A program made the translations under genes and the position numbers. A stretch of DNA of 5,306 nt from Pseudomonadota bacterium (GTDB taxonomy: Bacteria; Myxococcota; Myxococcia; Myxococcales; Vulgatibacteraceae): contig JAEZJH010000348.1 in the NCBI GenBank assembly GCA_023436385.1, positions 1-5,306 on the forward strand, written 5' to 3'. Positions within the stretch are counted from its first letter, which is position 1. Every line of letters begins with the position of its first letter. This document shows, piece after piece, positions 1 through 5,306 of this stretch. Below the pieces are notes generated by a model. It did no database searches. It saw nothing but the letters and a program-made list of their open reading frames with translations, and was not told the DNA's origin.

Positions 1-160
1 GGCGGCGACGGCGCTTGCCGGTGCCGGGCTGACCCGGCTGGCCCTGGGGCGCCTGGCCGCCGGAGGCGGGCGACGCCGAAACGGCGGTCTCGGGGCGGGG
101 GTCCGCGGCAACCGGAGTCGACTCCGCGACCGCCTGTCCGCCGTTCTGGTTCGTATCCAT
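1..160 (-). CDS. Start of a gene running off the left edge; low-complexity N-terminus ending in an Arg-rich run (possibly Rho-like)
   Basis: The minus strand opens with an ATG at 160-158 and stays open for 53 codons to the window edge, with mostly G or C at third positions, as in the other genes here. The first residues are MDTNQNGGQAVAES; the peptide is then rich in Pro, Ala, Gly and Gln and ends with GTGKRRRR at residues 46-53. A purine-rich GGAAGTGAG lies just upstream of the ATG (166-174, complement) and could act as ribosome binding site. No catalytic domain is reached, so the function cannot be read. Disordered Gln/Gly/Pro tails followed by Arg runs are common ahead of RNA-binding domains, for example in transcription terminator Rho of high-GC bacteria or in RNase E/G-type proteins; Rho is my best guess, but only a guess. 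The gene has the same orientation as sppA and htpX but lies 766 bp beyond the sppA stop, so it probably has its own promoter. Confidence 0.55.
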   Translation of the reverse strand, partial: MDTNQNGGQAVAESTPVAADPRPETAVSASPASGGQAPQGQPGQPGTGKRRRR

Positions 161-500
161 CGAACTCACTTCCGGTGCTGTCATGCTGTTACGGTTGCTC
201 CGCAAGGGCGATGCGTCGGGCACACCGCCGGCCTTTGCGTCGAGGGTGCGGCGCACGGGCGCCGCGCGAGGTCTCGGTCCTGCGAGTCCTGTCGAAACGT
301 TCCGGCCGGGCGGCGAACGCCTACCGGCGGCTGCCATCCCCGGGGTCTCGCTCCGGAAGAGCCGGGCGACCCGGGAGAAAACGAACGATCGGCCGGCCTT
401 CCCGGGCCCGCTCGGCCCGTCTTCGGTCGGCACGGGGGCGTCGACGGCCCGGCGGGTCGCGGACGCGTGGACGGGATGGGAAACCCTGTGCGCCATTTCT

Positions 501-529
501 AAGCTAGGTGCTCGTTCGGGCCCCGACAA
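501..529 (-). promoter_or_regulatory. Possible sigma-70-type promoter for the left-hand gene
   Basis: On the minus strand, TTGTCG (524-529) and TAGCTT (501-506) are separated by exactly 17 bases. They match the -35 consensus at four of six positions and the -10 consensus at three of six. The site lies in the least GC-rich patch of the gene-free stretch. Transcription from here would start near 494 and give a leader of roughly 330 bases before the ATG at 160. Consensus scores this low occur by chance, so this is only a candidate. Confidence 0.28.
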
Positions 530-881
530 GCGGATGCCCGACCCGGCCCGGGGTGTCGCCCGGGTCCGTTGACGCGTACGTGAACGCCATTCCGCGGCCG
601 GTCCCGCCGGCCCCGCGCCCATCTCGGTGTTCCACTCGCCGGCATGGGCCGCGCCGGTGGCCGCTCCGCCCGGGAAGGAGGGTGCGTCGCCACCGGAGGT
701 AGGCGCGCGTCCCGACCTTTCCTGGAAACCGCTGGGAGGAGTTTCGACCCGCGAGGCTGCTGCCGTCGTCACCACCGCCGCGCCGCCCGATTCGCGGCCG
801 CAAACGGTGCCCACGTTCCGCCGGCCGCGCGCAAGACCCCCCTCGCGTCACGACCGATGCGGCCTTGTAACACGCTCCGCC

Positions 882-920
882 GGTTGAAACAACCTTCTCG
901 CCACCTTCTTCCCGGTGGCG
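882..920 (-). terminator. Tandem small hairpins after the sppA stop; weak terminator candidate
   Basis: Directly beyond the sppA stop codon there are two inverted repeats. The first pairs GGTGGCG (914-920) with CGCCACC (899-905), a 7-bp stem around an 8-base loop. The second pairs GGTTG (882-886) with CAACC (890-894), a 5-bp stem around a 3-base loop. In the minus-strand transcript the first hairpin is followed by AGAAGGTTGTTTC rather than a uridine tract, so it is not a classical intrinsic terminator. It may protect the 3' end or act with Rho. Confidence 0.35.
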
Positions 921-926
921 GCGAGA

Positions 927-3473
927 TCATCGCACCTCCACCGCGTATTCGCCGAGGGCCCAGGTCCCGGACGGGCCGGGGGCGAGGAGCGCCGGCGGGA
1001 CGCGGTCGCGCAGGGCCTCGCGAAGCGGCTCGGGCAGCCGGGCGCCGGCAGCCCCGACGCTCACCGACGCGGCGGAGCCGCCCACCGAGAGGAGCCCGAT
1101 CGTCGGCGCGAGCACCCGGAATTCGACCGGGTCGTCGGGCGCGAGCCCCGCCCGCTTCCGGGCCCAGGCCACCGCCCCATCGAATCCGGTCAGCTCGTCG
1201 ACGAGGCCTCGCTCGTGGGCCTGCGCCCCGGTCCAGACCCGCCCCTGGGCCACGGCGTCCACCGCCTCCACCGCGAGCCCGCGGCTGCGGGCGACCGCCT
1301 CGAGGAAGTGCCGGTAGGAGGTGTCGACGAAGGACTGGAGCGCTTGCCGCTCGGCGGGCGTCCAGGGCCGGGAGGGATCGAGGAGGTCGGCGTTCTCGCC
1401 CCGCACCGTGGTGTACTGCCCCACCTCCAGCTTCTCGAGGAGGCCGGCGAGCGACGGCTTGAGCGCGAAGATCCCGATCGAGCCGGTGAGCGTCGAGGGG
1501 GCGGCGAAGACCCGCTCGGCCCCCGCCGCGACGTAGTAGCCGCCGCTGGCGGCGACGTCGCCCATCGCCGCCACCACCGGTTTGCGCTCCCTGGCGTCGA
1601 GGAGCGCCTGCCAGATCCGATCGGAGGCCTGGGCGTCGCCGCCGCCGCTGTCCACCCAGACCAGGATCGCCCGGATCCCCTCGTCCCGGGAGGCCCGCTC
1701 GATCGCGGCGACGATCGCGTCGGAGCCCGCGATCTCCAGAAGGCCCAGGGGCCCCGCGCCGCCCTCGCCCTTGGCGATCACCCCCTCCACCGGGATCACC
1801 GCGATCGCCGGCGGCCGGCCCCAGCCGTGGTAGGGCGCGGGGCGCGGGGAGACGTCGCGGGTCTCGACCCGGCGACCCAGGAGTCGCTCCGCTTCCTCGC
1901 GGAGCTGGGTGGGGTAGGCGATGCCGTCGAGGAGGCCCAGGCGCAGGGCCTCGTCCGGCGCGAGGACGCCGGCCGCCAGCGCTTCCCGGAACCGCGCCGG
2001 CTCCATCCGCCGGGCCGCGGCCGTCTCCGCGACGTACCGGGGGAAGGTGTCGTCGAGCACGGAGTTGAGCACCTCGACGTGGGCCTCCGTCGGCTCGCCC
2101 CGGAGCCACTGGTCCGGCGCGTTCTTGTAGGTCCCGACCCGCACCGCCTCCACGGAGACGCCAATCTTTGCCAGGGTGTCGCCGAAGAAGATCGCCCGGG
2201 CGACGAGGCCGTTGACGAAGAGCGCCGCCTCCTTGTCGGCGACGATCCGGTCGGCGGCCGAGGCGACGTAGTACTCCACGTCGCCGGCGCCGGAGAGGTG
2301 CACCAGCACCGGCTTCCCCGCCGCCCGCAGCTCGAGGATCGCCTGCCGCAGCATCGCCGCCTTGCCGAAGCCGACCTCGGGGAGCCCGCCGATCTTCAGG
2401 GCCACCGCGTCGATCTCGTCGTCCCGGGCCAGGGCCCGGAGCCCCTCCACGACGTCGACGAGGCGGACCCGGGGCTCGGGGGCGAAGAGGGCGATCCCGG
2501 AGGGCGGCTCCATCGCCTTCCCGAGGTCGATCACCGCCACCGTGGCCTTGCCGCCCTGGTCGAGGCCGTGCCGGTCGGCGGCGGAGAGGCGCGCACCGGC
2601 GAGGGCGCCCACCTCCTCGCCGCGGGCGGTGGCCATCCCGAAGGCGCCGGCATGATCGAAGTCGAGGGCGAGGCCCAGGCCGCCGGCGCGGACGCCGGTG
2701 TCCTCCGGATCGAGCGCGAACTGCCCGAGGAGGGCGAGGCCGGGGATCAGCTCGACGCGCGCCGCGGAGCCGAGGAGCGCCCGCGTCTCGTCGCGCCGCT
2801 CGAACAGCTCCGCCTCCAGGCCCACGGTGAGCCACTCGCCCAGGGGCCGGAGTCCCGCGGAGAGGAGCCAGCGGACCGGGAGTTCCTGGCCGCCGGCCTC
2901 GGGCGTGTTGAGGTCGCGGGCGGCGACGCCCAGGCTCAACCACCGGGTCGGCCGGGAGATCGCGCCCAGGTCCCAGGAGAAGAGGTCGTCGCGGGTCGGA
3001 TCGTCGGAGGCGTGGTGGTGGAAGGCGACGCCGAGGGAGGCGGACCGGGAGCCGGCCGCCAGCGCCCAGCTGAAGCGGCGATCCGCCCGGGTGCCGGCTC
3101 CCGGGAGCGCGTCCGACCGGCCCAGCCACTCGCCGGAGAGGCCGAGGGCGAGGGGGCCCAGCGGCAGCCCGAAGTAGAGGCCGTCGCCCTCGCGGCCGGC
3201 GCCGCCGGGGGGCGCCTCGTGGAGGTAGGCCAGTTCGAGGGCGGGGAGGAAGGCCAGGGCCGCGGGGTTGACCCCGATCGCCCAGGCCTCGTCGGCGGCG
3301 GCGCCGGTGACGGCGGGGAGGTCGAGGCCCAGGGTGGCGGAGGGGCCGATCGCCCGGGTCGACTGGGCGACGGCGACGGCCGGCAAGAGCGAGAGCGCCG
3401 CCGCGACGGTCCAACCAAAGGAGATCGTCGCACGGGCGCGAAGGGCCGGCATCCCGGCCCGAGCGGTGGCCAT
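927..3473 (-). CDS. sppA: Signal peptide peptidase SppA (protease IV, 67K type) fused to an N-terminal outer-membrane barrel-like region
   Basis: This 848-residue protein is a serine-lysine protease of the SppA/protease IV family (MEROPS S49), which degrades cleaved signal peptides and membrane-derived peptides at the envelope. From the chosen start, residues 1-36 form a signal peptide ending in AVAVA before QST. Residues about 37-300 are glycine-rich with alternating polar and hydrophobic residues and contain GVNPAAL (67-73), typical of PorV/FadL-like outer-membrane barrel proteins. Two SppA repeats follow: the first (about 310-520) carries the general-base lysine in VGTYKNAP (Lys450), the second (about 553-775) carries VDSGGGDAQAS and the nucleophile serine in VAASGGYYV (Ser643), then STLTGSIGIF. 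The Lys-Ser spacing of 193 resembles the 200 of E. coli SppA (Lys209, Ser409), so the enzyme should be active. E. coli SppA has about 618 residues and no barrel region. I chose the ATG at 3473 because AAGGAG lies 8 bases upstream and it begins directly before the signal peptide; the in-frame ATG at 3536 would add 21 unlikely residues. It follows htpX on the same strand. Confidence 0.93.
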   Translation of the reverse strand: MATARAGMPALRARATISFGWTVAAALSLLPAVAVAQSTRAIGPSATLGLDLPAVTGAAADEAWAIGVNPAALAFLPALELAYLHEAPPGGAGREGDGLYFGLPLGPLALGLSGEWLGRSDALPGAGTRADRRFSWALAAGSRSASLGVAFHHHASDDPTRDDLFSWDLGAISRPTRWLSLGVAARDLNTPEAGGQELPVRWLLSAGLRPLGEWLTVGLEAELFERRDETRALLGSAARVELIPGLALLGQFALDPEDTGVRAGGLGLALDFDHAGAFGMATARGEEVGALAGARLSAADRHGLDQGGKATVAVIDLGKAMEPPSGIALFAPEPRVRLVDVVEGLRALARDDEIDAVALKIGGLPEVGFGKAAMLRQAILELRAAGKPVLVHLSGAGDVEYYVASAADRIVADKEAALFVNGLVARAIFFGDTLAKIGVSVEAVRVGTYKNAPDQWLRGEPTEAHVEVLNSVLDDTFPRYVAETAAARRMEPARFREALAAGVLAPDEALRLGLLDGIAYPTQLREEAERLLGRRVETRDVSPRPAPYHGWGRPPAIAVIPVEGVIAKGEGGAGPLGLLEIAGSDAIVAAIERASRDEGIRAILVWVDSGGGDAQASDRIWQALLDARERKPVVAAMGDVAASGGYYVAAGAERVFAAPSTLTGSIGIFALKPSLAGLLEKLEVGQYTTVRGENADLLDPSRPWTPAERQALQSFVDTSYRHFLEAVARSRGLAVEAVDAVAQGRVWTGAQAHERGLVDELTGFDGAVAWARKRAGLAPDDPVEFRVLAPTIGLLSVGGSAASVSVGAAGARLPEPLREALRDRVPPALLAPGPSGTWALGEYAVEVR

Positions 3474-3481
3474 TCGTTGGG

Positions 3482-3487
3482 CTCCTT
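3482..3487 (-). promoter_or_regulatory. Ribosome binding site deciding the sppA start
   Basis: On the minus strand AAGGAG sits 8 bases before the ATG at 3473, an ideal Shine-Dalgarno arrangement. It lies downstream of the longer in-frame ATG at 3536, which argues that the shorter start is used. Confidence 0.8.
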
Positions 3488-3506
3488 CGCCACGGAGGGA
3501 GGGAGC

Positions 3507-3536
3507 AGTGTTGGGGCTCGGCCGGTCGTTTTGCAA
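3507..3536 (-). promoter_or_regulatory. Weak promoter candidate for sppA
   Basis: On the minus strand TTGCAA (3531-3536) is followed after 18 bases by AACACT (3507-3512), matching four and three of six consensus bases. It would start transcription about 27 bases before the sppA ATG and downstream of the strong hairpin after htpX. It is offered because that hairpin may separate the two genes; the match itself is poor. Confidence 0.2.
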
Positions 3537-3566
3537 GCGGGAGTGCTGCCGGTGGGCAGGAACGAC

Positions 3567-3596
3567 ACGGGCCGGCTTCCCGCGAAGCCGGCCCGT
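3567..3596 (-). terminator. Strong intercistronic hairpin between htpX and sppA
   Basis: ACGGGCCGGCTT (3567-3578) is perfectly complementary to AAGCCGGCCCGT (3585-3596), giving a 12-bp stem with a 6-base loop. It begins 22 bases after the htpX stop codon. In the minus-strand direction it is followed by GTCGTTCCTGCCC, with scattered thymines but no proper T-tract. It could be an intrinsic terminator of the weak-tail kind common in GC-rich genomes, or an RNA-stabilising hairpin that sets different levels of htpX and sppA in a shared transcript. Confidence 0.65.
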
Positions 3597-3618
3597 CGGT
3601 GCCGTCGGTGTCGCGCTG

Positions 3619-4536
3619 TCAGTACCGCGACATCGCCCGCAGCCGGCGCACCCGCTCCTCGATCGGCGGGTGGGTCGAGAAGAGCGACATCAGCGCCCGC
3701 CCGGAGAGCGGGTTGACGATGAACAGCGACGCGGTCTGCGGGTGGGCGTCGTTGGGGATCACCCGGTTGCCGTACTCGAGCTTCTCGAGCGCGTCGGCGA
3801 GGGCGTGCGGATCGCCGCAGAGCTCGCCGCCGAAGGCGTCGGCGCCGTACTCCCGGGACCGGGAGATGGCGAGCTGCAGCACCGTGGCGGCGAGCGGCGC
3901 GAGGATGATCAGGGCGAGCATCCCGATGATCCCGCCGCCGCCCTCGTCGTCGTCGTCGTTCCGCATCCCGCCGAAGATCGCCATCCACTGCAGCATGTTG
4001 GCGATGCCGGAGATGGCGCCGGCGATCGACGCGGCCACGGTGGCGATCAGCGTGTCGCGGTTCCGCACGTGGGCCAGCTCGTGGGCGATCACCCCCTCGA
4101 GCTCGCGCTTGTCGAGGAGCTGCACGATCCCGGTGGTCACCGCCACCGCCGCGTGGGCCGGGTCGCGGCCGGTGGCGAAGGCGTTGGGGGTGGGGCTGGG
4201 GATCACGTAGAGCCGGGGCATGGGCAGCCCGGCCTTGCGGGTGAGCCGCTCGACCGTGTCGAAGTACCAGGGCATCTGCTCCCGGGAGGCCTCCCGGGCG
4301 CCGTGGACCTTGAGGGCGATCTTGTCGCTGAACCAGTAGGCGACGAAGTTGGAGACGATGGCGAAGCCGCCGGCGATGATCACGCCGGTGGAGCCGCCGA
4401 TCATCCCGCCGATGACGATGATCAGCGCGGTCAGGGCGGCGAGCAGGACGCCGGTCTTCAGCCAGTTGGCGAAGCCCTTGCTCGCGCCCCTGGGGCGGGT
4501 GGGAAAGCTACGGGTTTCACTCGCTTCGAAGGCCAT
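3619..4536 (-). CDS. htpX: HtpX membrane zinc metalloprotease (M48 family)
   Basis: The 305-residue product is HtpX, an inner-membrane zinc protease that cleaves misfolded or damaged membrane proteins and cooperates with FtsH in E. coli. The zinc site is HELAH at residues 152-156 (ligands His152 and His156, catalytic Glu153), with the third ligand most likely Glu229 in SRSREYGAD. Other family hallmarks are SDKIALKVHGARE (70-82), PNAFATGR (117-124), FIVNPLSG (272-279) and STHPPIEERVRRLRAM (287-302). Four hydrophobic segments lie at about 28-45, 49-67, 162-185 and 203-224, as usual for the family. The ATG at 4536 adds about 24 polar residues ahead of the first membrane segment, where many homologues start almost directly with it; no better start is visible, and GAAG or GGAG lie 4 and 12 bases upstream. 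An acidic/glycine stretch NDDDDEGGGG (193-202) joins the third and fourth segments. It precedes sppA on the same strand and is divergent from the topoisomerase VI gene. Confidence 0.96.
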   Translation of the reverse strand: MAFEASETRSFPTRPRGASKGFANWLKTGVLLAALTALIIVIGGMIGGSTGVIIAGGFAIVSNFVAYWFSDKIALKVHGAREASREQMPWYFDTVERLTRKAGLPMPRLYVIPSPTPNAFATGRDPAHAAVAVTTGIVQLLDKRELEGVIAHELAHVRNRDTLIATVAASIAGAISGIANMLQWMAIFGGMRNDDDDEGGGGIIGMLALIILAPLAATVLQLAISRSREYGADAFGGELCGDPHALADALEKLEYGNRVIPNDAHPQTASLFIVNPLSGRALMSLFSTHPPIEERVRRLRAMSRY

Positions 4537-4694
4537 CGTTCTTCGTCACTCCGTTGGTTCGGCCCGGCCGTCCGGGGAAGGGACCGGCGCCGTGACACCT
4601 TTGTAACCACGTCCGGGAGGTCCGCCACCGTCCGTGCAACCTGACGGCCTCCTACGTGGGAACCCGCGAACCGGTTCATTCGATCCCGTATTGT

Positions 4695-4723
4695 CCGGGA
4701 TTCCCGGGGGGACGATTCGTCCC
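4695..4723. repeat. Two adjacent perfect palindromes, possible operator
   Basis: CCGGGA-T-TCCCGG (4695-4707) and GGGACGA-T-TCGTCCC (4709-4723) are both perfect inverted repeats with a single central T, and are separated by one base. Their centres are 15 bases apart. They lie about midway between the two divergent start codons, where a dimeric regulator could influence one or both genes. Their function is inferred from symmetry and position alone. Confidence 0.45.
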
Positions 4724-4751
4724 GGCCCAACCGTTTCCAACAGCCGATTCC

Positions 4752-4778
4752 TTGCGGCTCCGCGCGGGCTGGTGATAT
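4752..4778 (+). promoter_or_regulatory. Possible promoter for top6B
   Basis: TTGCGG (4752-4757) is followed after 15 bases by TGATAT (4773-4778), with TGG directly before it that resembles an extended -10. The implied start site is about 35 bases before the ATG at 4819, which is a sensible leader length. Each hexamer matches the consensus only partly, so confidence is low. Confidence 0.25.
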
Positions 4779-4809
4779 CGCGGAGAGCTTCGAACTGCAC
4801 GGAGGATCA

Positions 4810-4814
4810 GGAGG
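4810..4814 (+). promoter_or_regulatory. Ribosome binding site of top6B
   Basis: GGAGG lies 4 bases before the ATG at 4819, and a second GGAGG is at 4801-4805. The pair supports initiation at 4819 rather than at the internal in-frame ATG at 5038, which has no such sequence upstream. Confidence 0.65.
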
Positions 4815-4818
4815 CCAG

Positions 4819-5306
4819 ATGGCGAAGGGCAAGGCAGGCACGGCCCGCCGGGCGCGGTCGAAGACCCCCGGCGCACAGCTCGAGCTGCTCCCCGGCCTCG
4901 AGGAGGTCGACGACGTCCGGGAGGAGGCGGCCGGAGCGCCGGTAGTGGAGCACCAGGGCGACGAGCCGGACGCGGCCGGGGTCGAGGAGCAGGCGGGCGG
5001 CCGGCCGGAGCCGAAGCGGCGGGCGACCGCCGAGCAGATGGCCAAGCGCCAGCGGGAGATCTCGGTCTCCGAGTTCTTCTCCAAGAACCGGCACCTCCTC
5101 GGCTTCGACTCGCCGACCAAGGCCCTCCTTACCACGGTGAAGGAGGCGGTCGACAACTCCCTCGACGCCTGCGAGGAGGCCGGGATCCTCCCCGACCTGA
5201 CCATCGAGATCCGCGAGGTCCCCGGCGCCGCCGACCGGTTCGTGGTGGCGGTGGCCGACAACGGCCCCGGGATCGTCAAGGCCCAGGTCCCGAAGATCTT
5301 CGGCAA
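4819..5306 (+). CDS. top6B: DNA topoisomerase VI subunit B, N-terminal part (runs off the right edge)
   Basis: The first 162 codons encode the ATPase subunit of type IIB topoisomerase VI, which with the Spo11-like A subunit passes one duplex through another and relaxes or decatenates DNA in the cytoplasm. Family features are ISVSEFFSKNRHLLGFDSPT (residues 81-100), followed by the GHKL/Bergerat ATP-site motif EAVDNSLDACEEAGILPD (109-126; Asn113 the likely magnesium ligand) and the second nucleotide-binding motif VADNGPGI (145-152). The conserved region starts only at about residue 80. Ahead of it is a low-complexity tail, basic at residues 2-15, acidic at 28-58 and basic again at 66-79. Archaeal subunits usually begin close to the ISVAEFF motif, so this tail is an addition. 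The start at 4819 is supported by GGAGG 4 bases upstream. The transducer domain and the partner top6A lie outside the window, if present. The gene is divergent from htpX. Confidence 0.93.
   Translation, partial: MAKGKAGTARRARSKTPGAQLELLPGLEEVDDVREEAAGAPVVEHQGDEPDAAGVEEQAGGRPEPKRRATAEQMAKRQREISVSEFFSKNRHLLGFDSPTKALLTTVKEAVDNSLDACEEAGILPDLTIEIREVPGAADRFVVAVADNGPGIVKAQVPKIFG

Larger units (their letters stand above)
161..926. other. 766-bp stretch without a convincing gene; probable promoter and leader of the left-hand gene
   Basis: Open frames exist on both strands, as expected at this GC content. Their predicted products are Arg/Gly/Pro-rich with no recognisable domain, no good ribosome binding site and a weaker third-position G/C bias than the neighbours. 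I see no tRNA, RNase P, SRP RNA or tmRNA signature and no riboswitch I recognise. What can be seen is a pair of small hairpins just after the sppA stop (882-920), an inverted repeat GACCCGG/CCGGGTC at 540-546 and 560-566, and a locally AT-richer patch around 481-530 that fits a minus-strand promoter. The stretch is therefore most likely the sppA 3' end plus a long 5' leader for the gene at 1-160. Confidence 0.5.
4537..4818. promoter_or_regulatory. Divergent promoter region between htpX and top6B
   Basis: These 282 bases separate the start codons of two divergently transcribed genes, so both promoters should lie here. Visible elements are two adjacent perfect palindromes at 4695-4723, an ATTCGATCCCG/ATTCGTCCCG pair of near-repeats (from 4678 and 4716), a GG-N10-GC motif at 4635-4649 on the minus strand, and a possible promoter near 4752-4778 on the plus strand. 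No CIRCE element or clear sigma-32 heat-shock promoter was seen, although htpX is heat-induced in E. coli. Confidence 0.6.

Noticed and set aside
540..566. Inverted repeat GACCCGG/CCGGGTC with a 13-base loop
   Set aside because: Short GC-only repeats of this kind are expected by chance at this base composition, and no T-tract or gene end is next to it.
183..887. Several frames of 64-129 codons on both strands in the gap between the left-hand gene and sppA
   Set aside because: They overlap each other, lack good ribosome binding sites, show weaker third-position G/C bias than the real genes, and encode Arg/Gly/Pro-rich sequence without any domain.
161..926. Possible structural RNA (RNase P, SRP RNA, tmRNA, riboswitch) in the gap
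   Set aside because: None of the conserved core sequences of these RNAs was found on either strand by eye; a covariance search would be needed to exclude divergent ones.
769..3414. An 881-codon minus-strand frame overlapping sppA in another register
   Set aside because: The product is almost entirely Arg/Gly/Pro/Ala, a typical frame-shifted reading of GC-rich coding DNA, and shares its span with the well-supported SppA frame.
915..3716. A 933-codon open frame on the plus strand antisense to sppA
   Set aside because: It is the mirror of a strongly G/C-biased gene: the product is low complexity, has no recognisable domain, and the opposite strand carries the complete SppA motifs, signal peptide and ribosome binding site.
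3268..4644. A 458-codon plus-strand frame antisense to htpX
   Set aside because: It covers both htpX and part of sppA antisense and yields a His/Gly/Asp-rich sequence without a domain; HtpX on the other strand has every family motif.
4458..5306. A 282-codon minus-strand frame over the top6B start
   Set aside because: It is antisense to clear Top6B motifs, spans the divergent promoter region and overlaps the htpX start; its Ser/Arg-rich product resembles nothing known to me.

Overview
The window is very GC-rich DNA from a bacterium with strong G/C bias at third codon positions. It holds two complete genes and the beginnings of two others that run off the ends. The combination of a Gram-negative type secreted SppA fused to an outer-membrane barrel-like region, an HtpX protease and a bacterial topoisomerase VI B subunit suggests a myxobacterial (Myxococcota) or related deltaproteobacterial-type genome. 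This is an inference from gene content and composition, not a database match.

Layout from left to right. Positions 1-160 (minus strand) hold the first 53 codons of a gene that leaves the window on the left. Its product starts with a low-complexity Gln/Pro/Gly/Ala-rich tail that ends in a run of basic residues, as in N-terminal extensions of RNA-binding proteins such as Rho, but the family cannot be fixed. Positions 161-926 carry no convincing gene. They probably contain the promoter and a long leader for the left-hand gene, plus the 3' end of the sppA transcript. Positions 927-3473 (minus) are a large SppA-type serine protease with an unusual outer-membrane barrel-like N-terminal region. Positions 3619-4536 (minus) encode the membrane zinc protease HtpX. 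A 282-bp divergent intergenic region with two adjacent perfect palindromes (4695-4723) follows. From 4819 (plus) the N-terminal 162 codons of DNA topoisomerase VI subunit B run off the right end.

htpX and sppA lie head-to-tail on one strand, 145 bp apart, with a strong 12-bp stem hairpin between them. Together they look like an envelope protein quality-control pair: HtpX cleaves damaged inner-membrane proteins, and SppA degrades signal peptides and membrane-derived peptides. The topoisomerase VI gene is divergent and functionally unrelated, and its A subunit would be expected just downstream. No mobile elements, CRISPR arrays, tRNAs or rRNAs were seen. The most notable points are the barrel-SppA fusion, the bacterial topo VI B subunit with a charged N-terminal extension, the 766-bp gene-free stretch, and the paired palindromes in the divergent promoter region.
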